From NCBI GenBank assembly GCA_964654355.1, contig CAZZIQ010000002.1, positions 1 through 54,548 of the forward strand: a DNA stretch of 54,548 nt, written 5' to 3'. Shown in pieces: positions 7,056 to 15,282 of the stretch (position 1 is its first letter; each line of letters opens with the position of its first letter). Made by a program: the position numbers and the translations under genes. The DNA is from CAZZIQ01 sp964654355 (GTDB lineage: Bacteria > Pseudomonadota > Gammaproteobacteria > GCF-002020875). Below the pieces are notes generated by a model. That model saw only the letters and a list, made by a program, of their open reading frames with translations, did no database searches and had not been told where the DNA came from.

Positions 7056-9614
7056 TTATGTAGATTTATTTGATTTGGTCTGCGTGATGTTGTCCATGAG
7101 GCGTAAGCCAGCAAACGCGTCTTTAGCGTAATGCACAGATTCGCCTTTTTCGTAGGCGTTGCGGCAATCTTCTTCAACAAACTTTCGGGTAAGCGCAGCG
7201 CCACCAAGAAGTACCGGGACATCAAAACCCGCGCGTTTCATTTCTTCGAGGTTCTCTTTCATGATCACCGTTGACTTCACCAGTAGGCCGGACATACCGA
7301 TTGCATCGGCGGCATGCTGACGCGCAGCTTCCATGATGTTGCCAACTGGCTGCTTGATGCCAAGATTAATGACCTTGTAGCCGTTGTTGGTGAGAATGAT
7401 ATCGACAAGATTCTTGCCGATATCATGAACATCGCCTTTGACGGTGGCCAAAACTAAGATTCCCTTGGCGCTGCCATCCTTCTTTTCCATAAAGGGTTCG
7501 AGATAAGCCACTGCAGCTTTCATGGTCTCGGCAGATTGCAGCACAAAAGGTAACTGCATTTCGCCCGCACCAAATAGCTCGCCAACTACGCGCATGCCAT
7601 CCAATAAAAGTTCATTGATGATTGCCAAAGGATCATATTTGTCCATGGCCTTTTTCAAATCATCATCGAGTCCCTGGCGATCACCATCAATAATGCGTTG
7701 TTTCAGCGTTTCTTCGATGCTGAGGTCCTTCTTTTTGACCGAGGTGTCGGCCGCTACATCTTTAAACAAGCCGACAAATGCCATTAACGGATCTTGCTCA
7801 TCAACCCAACGATTGAAGATCAGATTCTCCGCAGCAATACGCTGGGCTTCATCAATTTTATGCAGCGGCACGATCTTGGAGATATGCAAAATTGCAGCAG
7901 TCATGCCACGTTGCTGGGCGTAGTGCATAAATACCGAATTCAGGACATGGCGCGCTGCAGGTTTCAAACCGAACGAGATGTTGGAGAGTCCGAGCACGAT
8001 CCCACATTCTGGCATTTCTGTCGCAATGCGTTCAATTGCGTCCAGCGTTTCAATCCCGAGCGCGCGATCATCATCAACCCCGGTTGCGATGGTGAAGGTC
8101 AGGGGGTCAAACAATAAGTCGCTGGGTGGCAAGCCATGCTGATGGACAGCAAAGTCATACAAGCGTTTGGCAATGCGTAACTTGCCTTCTGCATCTTTGG
8201 CCATGCCGATTTCATCAATGGTAAGAGCGATCACCGCTGCGCCATATTTCCGGGCAAAGCCGAGTACTTGTGCGGGGCGCTCTTCGCCGTCCTCAAAGTT
8301 GATCGAATTGATGATCGCTTTGCCACCATACAACTTGAGTGATGAATCGAGTACAGGCGCTTCGGTGGAATCGATAACCAGCGGTACGGAAATAGCGCCA
8401 CGGTAGCGCGAGATCACTTCCTCGGCATCACGCGCTTCATTGCGACCGACATAAGCTACGCACACGTCCAGCGCATGCGAGCCTTCACGAACTTGGTCGC
8501 GCCCAATGGAGGTTAGTGCGTCCCAGTTTTCATCCGCAAGGAGATCACGAAACTTCTTAGAGCCATTTGCATTCGAGCGTTCGCCGATTGCAAATACAGC
8601 CGCTTCTTGGCGCAAGGGCACAGAGGAATACAGTGAGCTCACGGCAGGAATCAGCTTCGTATCGCGTTGGATAGGCGCGGAGGTGCTGCGCGTATCAAGC
8701 ATCTTGCGTACCGCTTTGATATGCGCTGGCGTGGTACCACAACAGCCACCAACAAGATTGACGCCATCTTCTTCGACAAAGCGGCGATGCCAATCTGCCA
8801 GTTCATCCGGAAGTAGTGGATATTCGGTTTTGCCATCGACCAACATTGGCAATCCAGCATTCGGCATGATCGAAATCATCCCGGGCCAATTCTCCGAGAG
8901 GGTGCGAACATGTTCGGCCATTTCAGCCGGGCCAGTTGCACAGTTCATGCCGATGAAGTCGACACCCATCGCAGCCAGCGTGGTGATTGCACATTGCATA
9001 TCCGCCCCGACCAGCATGGTGCCGGTTGTTTCGATGGTGACTTGCGCCATAACTGGCAGTTTGATGCCTTTCTCAGTGCTAGCGACCCGAATACCGGAAA
9101 GCGCGGCTTTCATGGTTAGTAGGTCTTGATGGGTTTCCAGCAGGAATGCATCAATGCCGCCGTCGATGAGCCCGCGTGCTTGTTCAGCATAGGATGCTTC
9201 AAGGGTGTCGAAATCAATGTGGCCAAGACTGGCGAGTTTCGTACCCGGCCCCATGGAGCCTAAGACATAGCGTGGTTGATCTGGTGTGCTAAAGCGTGCG
9301 GCGACGCGCTGCGCTTGTTGTGCAGCGAGGACGTTCAGCTCATACGCCAGCTCTGGAATGCCAAACTCAGCTAAGACCACCGCGTTAGCGCCAAATGTGT
9401 TGGTTTCCACGCAATCAGCGCCCACCTCAAAGTAGGCCGTATGCATGCCTTCAACGAAGTCAGGACGAGTCTGGCACAAGATTTCAGAGCAGTTCTCGTG
9501 GCCCAGGAAATCTTGATCGAGGTCAAGATCAGCTTCTTGAATCAGGGTACCTGTTGCGCCGTCACAAAGCAGCACATGTTCACGCAGGCGGTCAAGAAAG
9601 GCAGGTTTACTCAT
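7056..9614 (-). CDS. metH: Cobalamin-dependent methionine synthase, short form without reactivation domain
   Basis: This 852-residue enzyme makes methionine from homocysteine using methyl-tetrahydrofolate and cobalamin. Domains in order: homocysteine-binding barrel with zinc cysteines at about 225, 291 and 292 (GMNCATGP, GGCCGTT); folate-binding barrel (about 335-600); cap and B12 domain with DVHDIGKN (728-735, lower axial histidine), SGLLVKS and LGGAA. It stops there, while the E. coli enzyme runs to ~1,227 residues and includes a C-terminal S-adenosylmethionine reactivation domain. The ATG at 9614 is preferred over an in-frame TTG at 9629. It follows the rhodanese gene by 36 bases and leads into pip-dtd. 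Confidence 0.95.
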   Translation of the reverse strand: MSKPAFLDRLREHVLLCDGATGTLIQEADLDLDQDFLGHENCSEILCQTRPDFVEGMHTAYFEVGADCVETNTFGANAVVLAEFGIPELAYELNVLAAQQAQRVAARFSTPDQPRYVLGSMGPGTKLASLGHIDFDTLEASYAEQARGLIDGGIDAFLLETHQDLLTMKAALSGIRVASTEKGIKLPVMAQVTIETTGTMLVGADMQCAITTLAAMGVDFIGMNCATGPAEMAEHVRTLSENWPGMISIMPNAGLPMLVDGKTEYPLLPDELADWHRRFVEEDGVNLVGGCCGTTPAHIKAVRKMLDTRSTSAPIQRDTKLIPAVSSLYSSVPLRQEAAVFAIGERSNANGSKKFRDLLADENWDALTSIGRDQVREGSHALDVCVAYVGRNEARDAEEVISRYRGAISVPLVIDSTEAPVLDSSLKLYGGKAIINSINFEDGEERPAQVLGFARKYGAAVIALTIDEIGMAKDAEGKLRIAKRLYDFAVHQHGLPPSDLLFDPLTFTIATGVDDDRALGIETLDAIERIATEMPECGIVLGLSNISFGLKPAARHVLNSVFMHYAQQRGMTAAILHISKIVPLHKIDEAQRIAAENLIFNRWVDEQDPLMAFVGLFKDVAADTSVKKKDLSIEETLKQRIIDGDRQGLDDDLKKAMDKYDPLAIINELLLDGMRVVGELFGAGEMQLPFVLQSAETMKAAVAYLEPFMEKKDGSAKGILVLATVKGDVHDIGKNLVDIILTNNGYKVINLGIKQPVGNIMEAARQHAADAIGMSGLLVKSTVIMKENLEEMKRAGFDVPVLLGGAALTRKFVEEDCRNAYEKGESVHYAKDAFAGLRLMDNITQTKSNKST

Positions 9615-9650
9615 ACGTGTAATCTTCAAGTCTCTATTAGAAAACGGGGC

Positions 9651-10055
9651 TTAGCATTGTTCCCAGGGTAAGCCGCGAAAGCGCCAGCCGCCCACGGTAC
9701 TCCGGTGGTGTGCCTCATCCAGCTCGCCCTCGAAGCCTTCATCTATATGGCTAACGGCAGTGAAGCCATGTGTGCGTAGCGCAGTGCTGGCTTCCAATGA
9801 GCGTTTGCCGGAGCGGCAGATCAAGATCACGGGGTCCGTTGGTGTACGTCCTCGCACAGCAAGCTCTTTGCGTACGGCGCCGACAAAGTCAGGATTGACC
9901 TCCCAGTTGGGTTCATCAATCCAGGGCACATGAACAGATCCTCGGGGATGGCCCACGAACAAAAACTCCATACTGGAGCGAATGTCGATGAGCGTCGCAC
10001 GCGGATCTTGTTGCAAGAGGTCCCATGCCGCTTGGGGGCTGAGATGGGTTTGCAT
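9651..10055 (-). CDS. Rhodanese-like sulfurtransferase domain protein
   Basis: This ~134-residue single rhodanese domain has the active-site loop CRSGKRS, with the catalytic cysteine, and the upstream LIDIRSSMEF motif. Such proteins move sulfane sulfur; the substrate cannot be told from sequence. The frame is open to 10217, but a TATACT box at 10097-10092 would place transcription start near 10085, favouring the ATG at 10055 over one at 10106. No clear ribosome site is present at either. It is divergent from ttcA, a tRNA thiolation gene, so a sulfur-donor role is possible but unproven. Confidence 0.85.
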   Translation of the reverse strand: MQTHLSPQAAWDLLQQDPRATLIDIRSSMEFLFVGHPRGSVHVPWIDEPNWEVNPDFVGAVRKELAVRGRTPTDPVILICRSGKRSLEASTALRTHGFTAVSHIDEGFEGELDEAHHRSTVGGWRFRGLPWEQC

Positions 10056-10091
10056 GTTAAGGGCGCTGGTGGAGGAGGAATTCACTGCGTA

Positions 10092-10097
10092 AGTATA
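10092..10097 (-). promoter_or_regulatory. -10 box upstream of the rhodanese-metH unit
   Basis: TATACT on the minus strand lies in the divergent gap with ttcA. No good -35 box lies 16-18 bases upstream, so this is a weak call. A start near 10085 would leave a ~30-base leader before the ATG at 10055. Confidence 0.3.
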
Positions 10098-10193
10098 GTG
10101 CAGCATGCGGTTTGCGGACGATTCGCGCAGGTTTTCAGGCGTGTTCCGGGTCTTGGGCTTGGCAGGAAGGGAGCAGCTGGGTACCTTTCGCGC

Positions 10194-11015
10194 ATGTCTA
10201 CATCGATCCAGCCCCACGTCTTCACTGAGCCCGAGCGGGTGCGTTCGGCAGAACCGTCGAAGTATGTAGTGGTCCCACCCAAAAACCTGTTACGTCGTGT
10301 GGGTCGTGCTATTGCCGATTTCGACATGATTCGAGATGGCGATCGGATTCTGCTCGGACTCTCTGGCGGCAAAGATTCGTTGAGTCTTTTGCATATCCTG
10401 CGGCACTTGCAGCGCTATGCCCCGGTTCGTTTTGAGCTTGCTGTGGCAACGGTCGACTCGCAAACTGGTGGCTACGACCCAGCTCCGCTTAAGCCTTATG
10501 TTGAAGGCCTCGGATTAACGCACCACCTGGAATCTCAGCCGGTGATGGAACAAGCCAAAGGCCATATGGATGGAGATTCATTCTGCTCTTTCTGCTCGCG
10601 CATGCGTCGTGGGATTTTGTATCGCCTGATGCGTGAGCATGGTTATAACGTCTTGGCATTAGGGCAGCATCTAGATGATCTGGCGGAAAGCTTCTTAATG
10701 TCCGCGTTTCATGAAGGGCGTTTGAACACCATGAAAGCGCACTATCGAAATGATGCGGGTGATGCGCGGGTGATTCGGCCGTTGTGCTATGTACGTGAGC
10801 GGCAAACCGCGGCATTTGCCATCGAGGCGGAGTTTCCGGTCATTCATGAAAATTGTCCGGCATGCTTTGGGCCGCCAACCCGCCGCCAACATATGAAAAC
10901 ACTGCTAGCGCAGGAGGAACGACTGAGTCCCAATCTTTTTGCAGCATTGAAATCGGCATTGCGTCCGCTGATGGAAAGTGAGGAAACGCCGCCGAAAGCA
11001 GGGACGCGCGCTTAA
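10194..11015 (+). CDS. ttcA: tRNA 2-thiocytidine(32) synthetase
   Basis: This 273-residue PP-loop ATPase thiolates cytidine 32 in certain tRNAs. It shows the P-loop SGGKDS, the paired-cysteine motif CSFCSRMRRG and a second pair in CPACF, which hold the iron-sulfur cluster in TtcA, plus GQHLDDLAES. The frame is open far upstream, but the protein homologous to the family starts at the ATG at 10194. A purine-rich AGGAAGGGAG lies about 20 bases upstream, further than ideal. It is convergent with trkH, with an 11-base gap. Confidence 0.93.
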   Translation: MSTSIQPHVFTEPERVRSAEPSKYVVVPPKNLLRRVGRAIADFDMIRDGDRILLGLSGGKDSLSLLHILRHLQRYAPVRFELAVATVDSQTGGYDPAPLKPYVEGLGLTHHLESQPVMEQAKGHMDGDSFCSFCSRMRRGILYRLMREHGYNVLALGQHLDDLAESFLMSAFHEGRLNTMKAHYRNDAGDARVIRPLCYVRERQTAAFAIEAEFPVIHENCPACFGPPTRRQHMKTLLAQEERLSPNLFAALKSALRPLMESEETPPKAGTRA

Positions 11016-11026
11016 AACGTTGTGGT

Positions 11027-12478
11027 CTATTTGCGCCAGAATTCGGGTGTCAGCAGAACCAAGATGCTAAATACTTCCAAGCGGCCCAGCAACATGGCAA
11101 AGCTTAACAACCATTTTGCGGTGTCGTTGATATTGCCGTAGTGCGAACCTACTTCACCCAGTCCTGGGCCAAGATTATTGATGCACGCAGCCAGCGCAGA
11201 GAAGGCGGTTGTCTGATCCAATCCAGTCGCCATGAGAGCCAACATCAAGAAACTGAAGCTGGCGACATAGAGCGAGAAGAACCCCCATACCGCGGTGAAC
11301 ACCTTGTCGGACATTGGCCGCCCACCGACACGAATAGTGATGCGTGCGTTCGGATGCACGAGCTGACGAATCTCGCGCATCCCTTGTTTGATCAATAGCA
11401 AGAAACGAATTACTTTCATGCCGCCGCCGGTCGACATAGCACAAGCACCGACAAAGCTGGTGAAGATCAAGAGCACAGGCAAGAAGCTCGGCCACGTGAA
11501 ATAGTCAGCAGTTGTAAAGCCGGTTGTTGTTGCAATCGAGACAGTTTGAAAAATGCCATGATGCAATGCGTCTACCGGGTCCGTGAATGTTCCGGAATGC
11601 ATTAAGAACAAAACCGTGATTGTTGCAACGACTGCTAGCATGGAAATGTAAAAACGGAATTCGGCATCCTGCCAATACGGCCGTAAGGTCAACTTGCGCA
11701 TGGCTAGAAAATGCAGCGAGAAGTTGACCCCTGCCAGTAGCATAAAAATTACTGCAATCGCTTCGATCAGAGGACTATCGAACCATCCCATACTTGTATC
11801 ATGAGTAGAGAAGCCGCCGATGGCTACAGTTGAGAAGGCATGCGCGAGCGCATCAAACGGTGTCATACCGGCAAGCCAATAAGCGATCCCACAGGAAATG
11901 GTGAGGCCAAGATAGATGTACCAAAGGGCCTTTGCTGTTTCGGTAATGCGAGGTGTGAGCTTGCTGTCTTTGATGGGACCAGGTGTTTCGGCGCGATAAA
12001 GCTGCATGCCACCGACGCCCAGCATCGGCAGAATGGCAACCGCTAATACGATGATGCCCATGCCACCGAGCCACTGGAGTTGCTGGCGATAGAACAAAAT
12101 AGAGTGTGGCAGATGATCAATGCCGGTCAGTACCGTGGCTCCGGTTGTGGTTAGGCCTGACATGGATTCGAAAATGGCATCGGTGATGCTCATGTGCGGT
12201 TCGGTGCCGAGTGCCAACGGTACGGCACCGGAAAGACCCAAGACGGTCCAGAGTAGGACGACTACAAGGAAGCCATCGCGTGTGCGCAGTTCAGCCCTAA
12301 TGCCTCGTACAGGGACCCAGATCAGCATGCCGGCGAGCAGAATGAGCGCAAAGCCGAGCAAAAAAGCCTGTAGCCCACCATCCTGATAATGCAGCGCGAC
12401 AAAAATCGGCGGCAGCATGGTCAGGCTGAACAACATCAGCAACAGACCCAGAATGCGTTGAATAACTTTTGGCTGCAT
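11027..12478 (-). CDS. trkH: Trk potassium uptake system membrane subunit TrkH
   Basis: This 483-residue inner-membrane potassium translocator has ten or more hydrophobic helices and four selectivity-loop repeats, each centred on a glycine: SGLTTTGATVL, STVAIGGFSTHD, SIATTTGFTTADY and INNLGPGLGEVG. The family length is 483 in E. coli. It starts 8 bases after the trkA stop, so the regulator TrkA and the channel TrkH are co-transcribed at the end of the def-ntr operon. Confidence 0.97.
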   Translation of the reverse strand: MQPKVIQRILGLLLMLFSLTMLPPIFVALHYQDGGLQAFLLGFALILLAGMLIWVPVRGIRAELRTRDGFLVVVLLWTVLGLSGAVPLALGTEPHMSITDAIFESMSGLTTTGATVLTGIDHLPHSILFYRQQLQWLGGMGIIVLAVAILPMLGVGGMQLYRAETPGPIKDSKLTPRITETAKALWYIYLGLTISCGIAYWLAGMTPFDALAHAFSTVAIGGFSTHDTSMGWFDSPLIEAIAVIFMLLAGVNFSLHFLAMRKLTLRPYWQDAEFRFYISMLAVVATITVLFLMHSGTFTDPVDALHHGIFQTVSIATTTGFTTADYFTWPSFLPVLLIFTSFVGACAMSTGGGMKVIRFLLLIKQGMREIRQLVHPNARITIRVGGRPMSDKVFTAVWGFFSLYVASFSFLMLALMATGLDQTTAFSALAACINNLGPGLGEVGSHYGNINDTAKWLLSFAMLLGRLEVFSILVLLTPEFWRK

Positions 12479-12486
12479 GAATAGGC

Positions 12487-13866
12487 CTAGAACAGACTGC
12501 TGCGCGGTTGGAATAGTTTTTCAACGTCACGCATGCGATGTTTTTCGACCAAGAACAAGATCACATGATCCTCGGTTTCAATGACCGTATCGTGATGCGC
12601 AATTAAGACTTCATTGCCGCGTACGATTGCGCCGATCGTGCAGCCTGACGGTAACTTAATTTCATCGATCGCGCGGCCGACAACACGGGACGTATTGGCA
12701 TCACCGTGTGCGACTGCCTCTAGCGCTTCCGCGGCACCTTTGCGTAGTGAATGCGCAACGACTACATCGCCACGGCGCACATGCGCGAGCAGGACGCTGA
12801 TGGTGGCCTGTTGCGGTGATATCGCAATGTCGATGCTTTCATTATTTTCGATTAGACGTGCATACGCAGGCCGATTGATCAGCGCCATAACTTTGCGTGC
12901 GCCGAGTCGTTTTGCCAGCATCGAAGACAGAATATTAGCTTCGTCGCTGCTGGTGACCGCAACAAAGATATCCGTTTCTTCAATCCCTTCTTCAAGTAGT
13001 AGATCTTCACTGGCGGCGTCACCTTGCAACACGATGGTCTTGGAGAGTTTTTCCGAGAGCATGCGCGTGGTTTCGCTGTTGTGATCAATCAGCTTGACCT
13101 GATAGCGCCCCTCTAGAGCACCGGCAAGACGTTCGCCAATGTTGCCGCCGCCAACAATCATAACGCGGCGATAGGGACGCTCACGCCGGCGCAACTCATT
13201 CATCACTTCGCTAATATTTTCGCGTGCAGCAATGATGTGGACTTCATCATCCACTTCAATGACGGTATCGCCTTTGGGCAGGATGGGGCGCCCACGGCGG
13301 AAGATTGCCGCAATTCGCGTGTCCACGTCGGGCATATGTTCGCGCAGCTCGCGAACTTCTTGTCCGACCAGTGCGCCGCCATAGTAAGCCTTGACTGCAA
13401 CGAGACGCACTCGTCCTTGTGCGAACTCAAGCACCTGTAGTGCGCCTGGCGTTTCAATTAAGCGTCGGATGTAGTCTGTGACAACTTGCTCAGGGCTGAT
13501 CACCATATCCACCGGGATCGCTTCCGGTCGGAATAGTTGCTGAGTGGCGTCCACATATTCACGCGCCCGAACGCGCGCAATTTTGGTGGGCACATGAAAT
13601 AGGGTGTGACCAATTTGGCAGGCGAGCATATTGACCTCGTCGCTATTGGTAACGGCCAGCAACATATCCGCTTGCTCAATCCCGGCTTGGGTAAGCACTT
13701 CAGGATGCGATGCCAGGCCTTGTACGGTGCGAATATCGAGTCGATCTTGCAAAGCCATCAGTGAATCACGATCGGTATCAACCACCGTGATGTCATTGTC
13801 TTCGCTGGCAAGATTTTCTGCGACGGAACTGCCGACTTGGCCGGCGCCAAGAATTACGATGCGCAT
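12487..13866 (-). CDS. trkA: Trk potassium uptake system NAD-binding subunit TrkA
   Basis: This 459-residue peripheral membrane protein gates TrkH in response to nucleotides. It contains two RCK units, each with a Rossmann fold (ILGAGQVGSSVAENL at the N-terminus and MIVGGGNIGERLAGAL at mid-protein) and a following TrkA_C domain. Length matches the E. coli protein (458). AGGA lies about 9 bases before the ATG. The position between ntrX and trkH is the usual one in many gammaproteobacteria. Confidence 0.97.
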   Translation of the reverse strand: MRIVILGAGQVGSSVAENLASEDNDITVVDTDRDSLMALQDRLDIRTVQGLASHPEVLTQAGIEQADMLLAVTNSDEVNMLACQIGHTLFHVPTKIARVRAREYVDATQQLFRPEAIPVDMVISPEQVVTDYIRRLIETPGALQVLEFAQGRVRLVAVKAYYGGALVGQEVRELREHMPDVDTRIAAIFRRGRPILPKGDTVIEVDDEVHIIAARENISEVMNELRRRERPYRRVMIVGGGNIGERLAGALEGRYQVKLIDHNSETTRMLSEKLSKTIVLQGDAASEDLLLEEGIEETDIFVAVTSSDEANILSSMLAKRLGARKVMALINRPAYARLIENNESIDIAISPQQATISVLLAHVRRGDVVVAHSLRKGAAEALEAVAHGDANTSRVVGRAIDEIKLPSGCTIGAIVRGNEVLIAHHDTVIETEDHVILFLVEKHRMRDVEKLFQPRSSLF

Positions 13867-13899
13867 GTCATAAGTCCTGCTAGTGCTCTAGAGGAAAAG

Positions 13900-15282
13900 C
13901 TAATTGGATTCGCTCGATTCGGGGTGGCGTGGGTCAATCCCAAGCCCTTTTAGTTTGCGATAGAGGTTGGTCCGTTCGACCCCAGCCCGATCTGCGGTTT
14001 GAGTTACGTTGCCATGAGTGTCGCGTAAATGAAAAAGAAAGTAACGGCGTTCAAATTCATCACGCGCTTCGCGTAAAGGCAAATCAAAGCGCAAACCTTC
14101 GGTCTCTTCGCTACTCGCCTGGCTGGCCGCAGCCTTGCGCAGCATGGAGGCGGGCAACTCGCTGGCCTCAATCGTGTTGCCCGAGCCTAAGATCAGTAAA
14201 CGCTGCACCAAATTCTTTAGCTCAAGCACATTGCCCGGCCATGGGTATTGCCGCAGCTGATTGAGCAGCGCCATGCTCGGCTCGCGATAGGAAAGATTTT
14301 CATGGAGTGAGAAATGGTTGATGTAGTATTGCACGAGCTCAGGAATATCCTGGGCGTGCTCACGCAGCGGCGGGATTTGTAGTGGCAATACGTTGAGGTG
14401 ATAGAGCAAATCTTCGCGGAAGCGCCCCTGCGCAACCTCCTGCTCCAAGTCGCACTGACTCGAGACGATTAAACGGAAGTTGGGGGCAACCGGCTCGTGG
14501 CCGCCGGCACGCAAGAAATTTTTGTTTTCAAGCGCGCTGAGAAGTCGTCCTTGCGCATCCAAATCGAGGTCGCCGATTTCTTCCAAGAACAGGGTGCCAC
14601 CATCGGCACGCTCGAGCAGGCCGTAGTAGATCTGCCCAGCAGACTCGCTACCAAAAAGTTCTTGTGCTGCATTCTCGCGCGTGATCGATGCAACGGCGCG
14701 ATCAATGAATGGGCCTTGAGCAACGGCGGAGTGGGCATGGATGTAGCGGGCATAGACCTTCTTTCCAGAGCCGGCTTCGCCCATCAACATGACCGGTACG
14801 CGATGCTGGGCAATCCGTTCAGCTTGGGTACGAAGATCTTGCACCATTGGGCTGCGACCGCTCGGTTCGTGCACCGGTTCGCTGCGTTTGCGCAGGCCAA
14901 GGTTTTCCTGACGCAGTCGTGCATGCTCAAGCGCGTTTTGAACGGTGAGCAAAAGCTTGGCCAGCGACAGCGGTTTCTCGAGAAAGTCATAAGCGCCATG
15001 CCGGGTGGCATCGACCGCATGTTCAACCGTGCCATGTCCAGACATCATGATGACGGGGAGGTCGAGCTTCTCTTCTTGCCAGCTCTTGAGTAGCGTCAGG
15101 CCATCAACGTCGGGCATCCAGATGTCCAGTAGAACGAGATCTGGTTTGCGCTGGAGTAGGGCTTCGCGGGCCGTCTGACCGTTCTCCGCTGTCGCCACAG
15201 AGTAGCCCTCATCCTCAAGAATCTCGCGGACGCTGGTGCGAATCTCAGGTTCGTCATCGACGACCAGAATGTGCGCCTTCAT
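13900..15282 (-). CDS. ntrX: NtrX-like response regulator (GAFTGA loop absent)
   Basis: This 460-residue partner of the NtrY kinase has a receiver domain with phospho-acceptor Asp53 (VLLDIWMPDVDG), an AAA+ domain with Walker A GEAGSGKK (168-175) and a Walker-B-like segment (228-238), and a Fis-type DNA-binding helix-turn-helix near the C-terminus (NVTQTADRAGVERTNLYRKL). The sigma-54 contact loop GAFTGA is missing: ELFGSESAGQIYYGLLERADGG replaces it, and Walker B reads FLEEIGDL instead of FLDEIGDL. It may therefore regulate without activating sigma-54. Its ATG overlaps the ntrY stop (ATGA). Confidence 0.93.
   Translation of the reverse strand: MKAHILVVDDEPEIRTSVREILEDEGYSVATAENGQTAREALLQRKPDLVLLDIWMPDVDGLTLLKSWQEEKLDLPVIMMSGHGTVEHAVDATRHGAYDFLEKPLSLAKLLLTVQNALEHARLRQENLGLRKRSEPVHEPSGRSPMVQDLRTQAERIAQHRVPVMLMGEAGSGKKVYARYIHAHSAVAQGPFIDRAVASITRENAAQELFGSESAGQIYYGLLERADGGTLFLEEIGDLDLDAQGRLLSALENKNFLRAGGHEPVAPNFRLIVSSQCDLEQEVAQGRFREDLLYHLNVLPLQIPPLREHAQDIPELVQYYINHFSLHENLSYREPSMALLNQLRQYPWPGNVLELKNLVQRLLILGSGNTIEASELPASMLRKAAASQASSEETEGLRFDLPLREARDEFERRYFLFHLRDTHGNVTQTADRAGVERTNLYRKLKGLGIDPRHPESSESN

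Noticed and set aside
9615..9650. Possible riboswitch before metH
   Set aside because: Only 36 bases separate the rhodanese gene and metH, too short for a SAM, SAH or cobalamin riboswitch.
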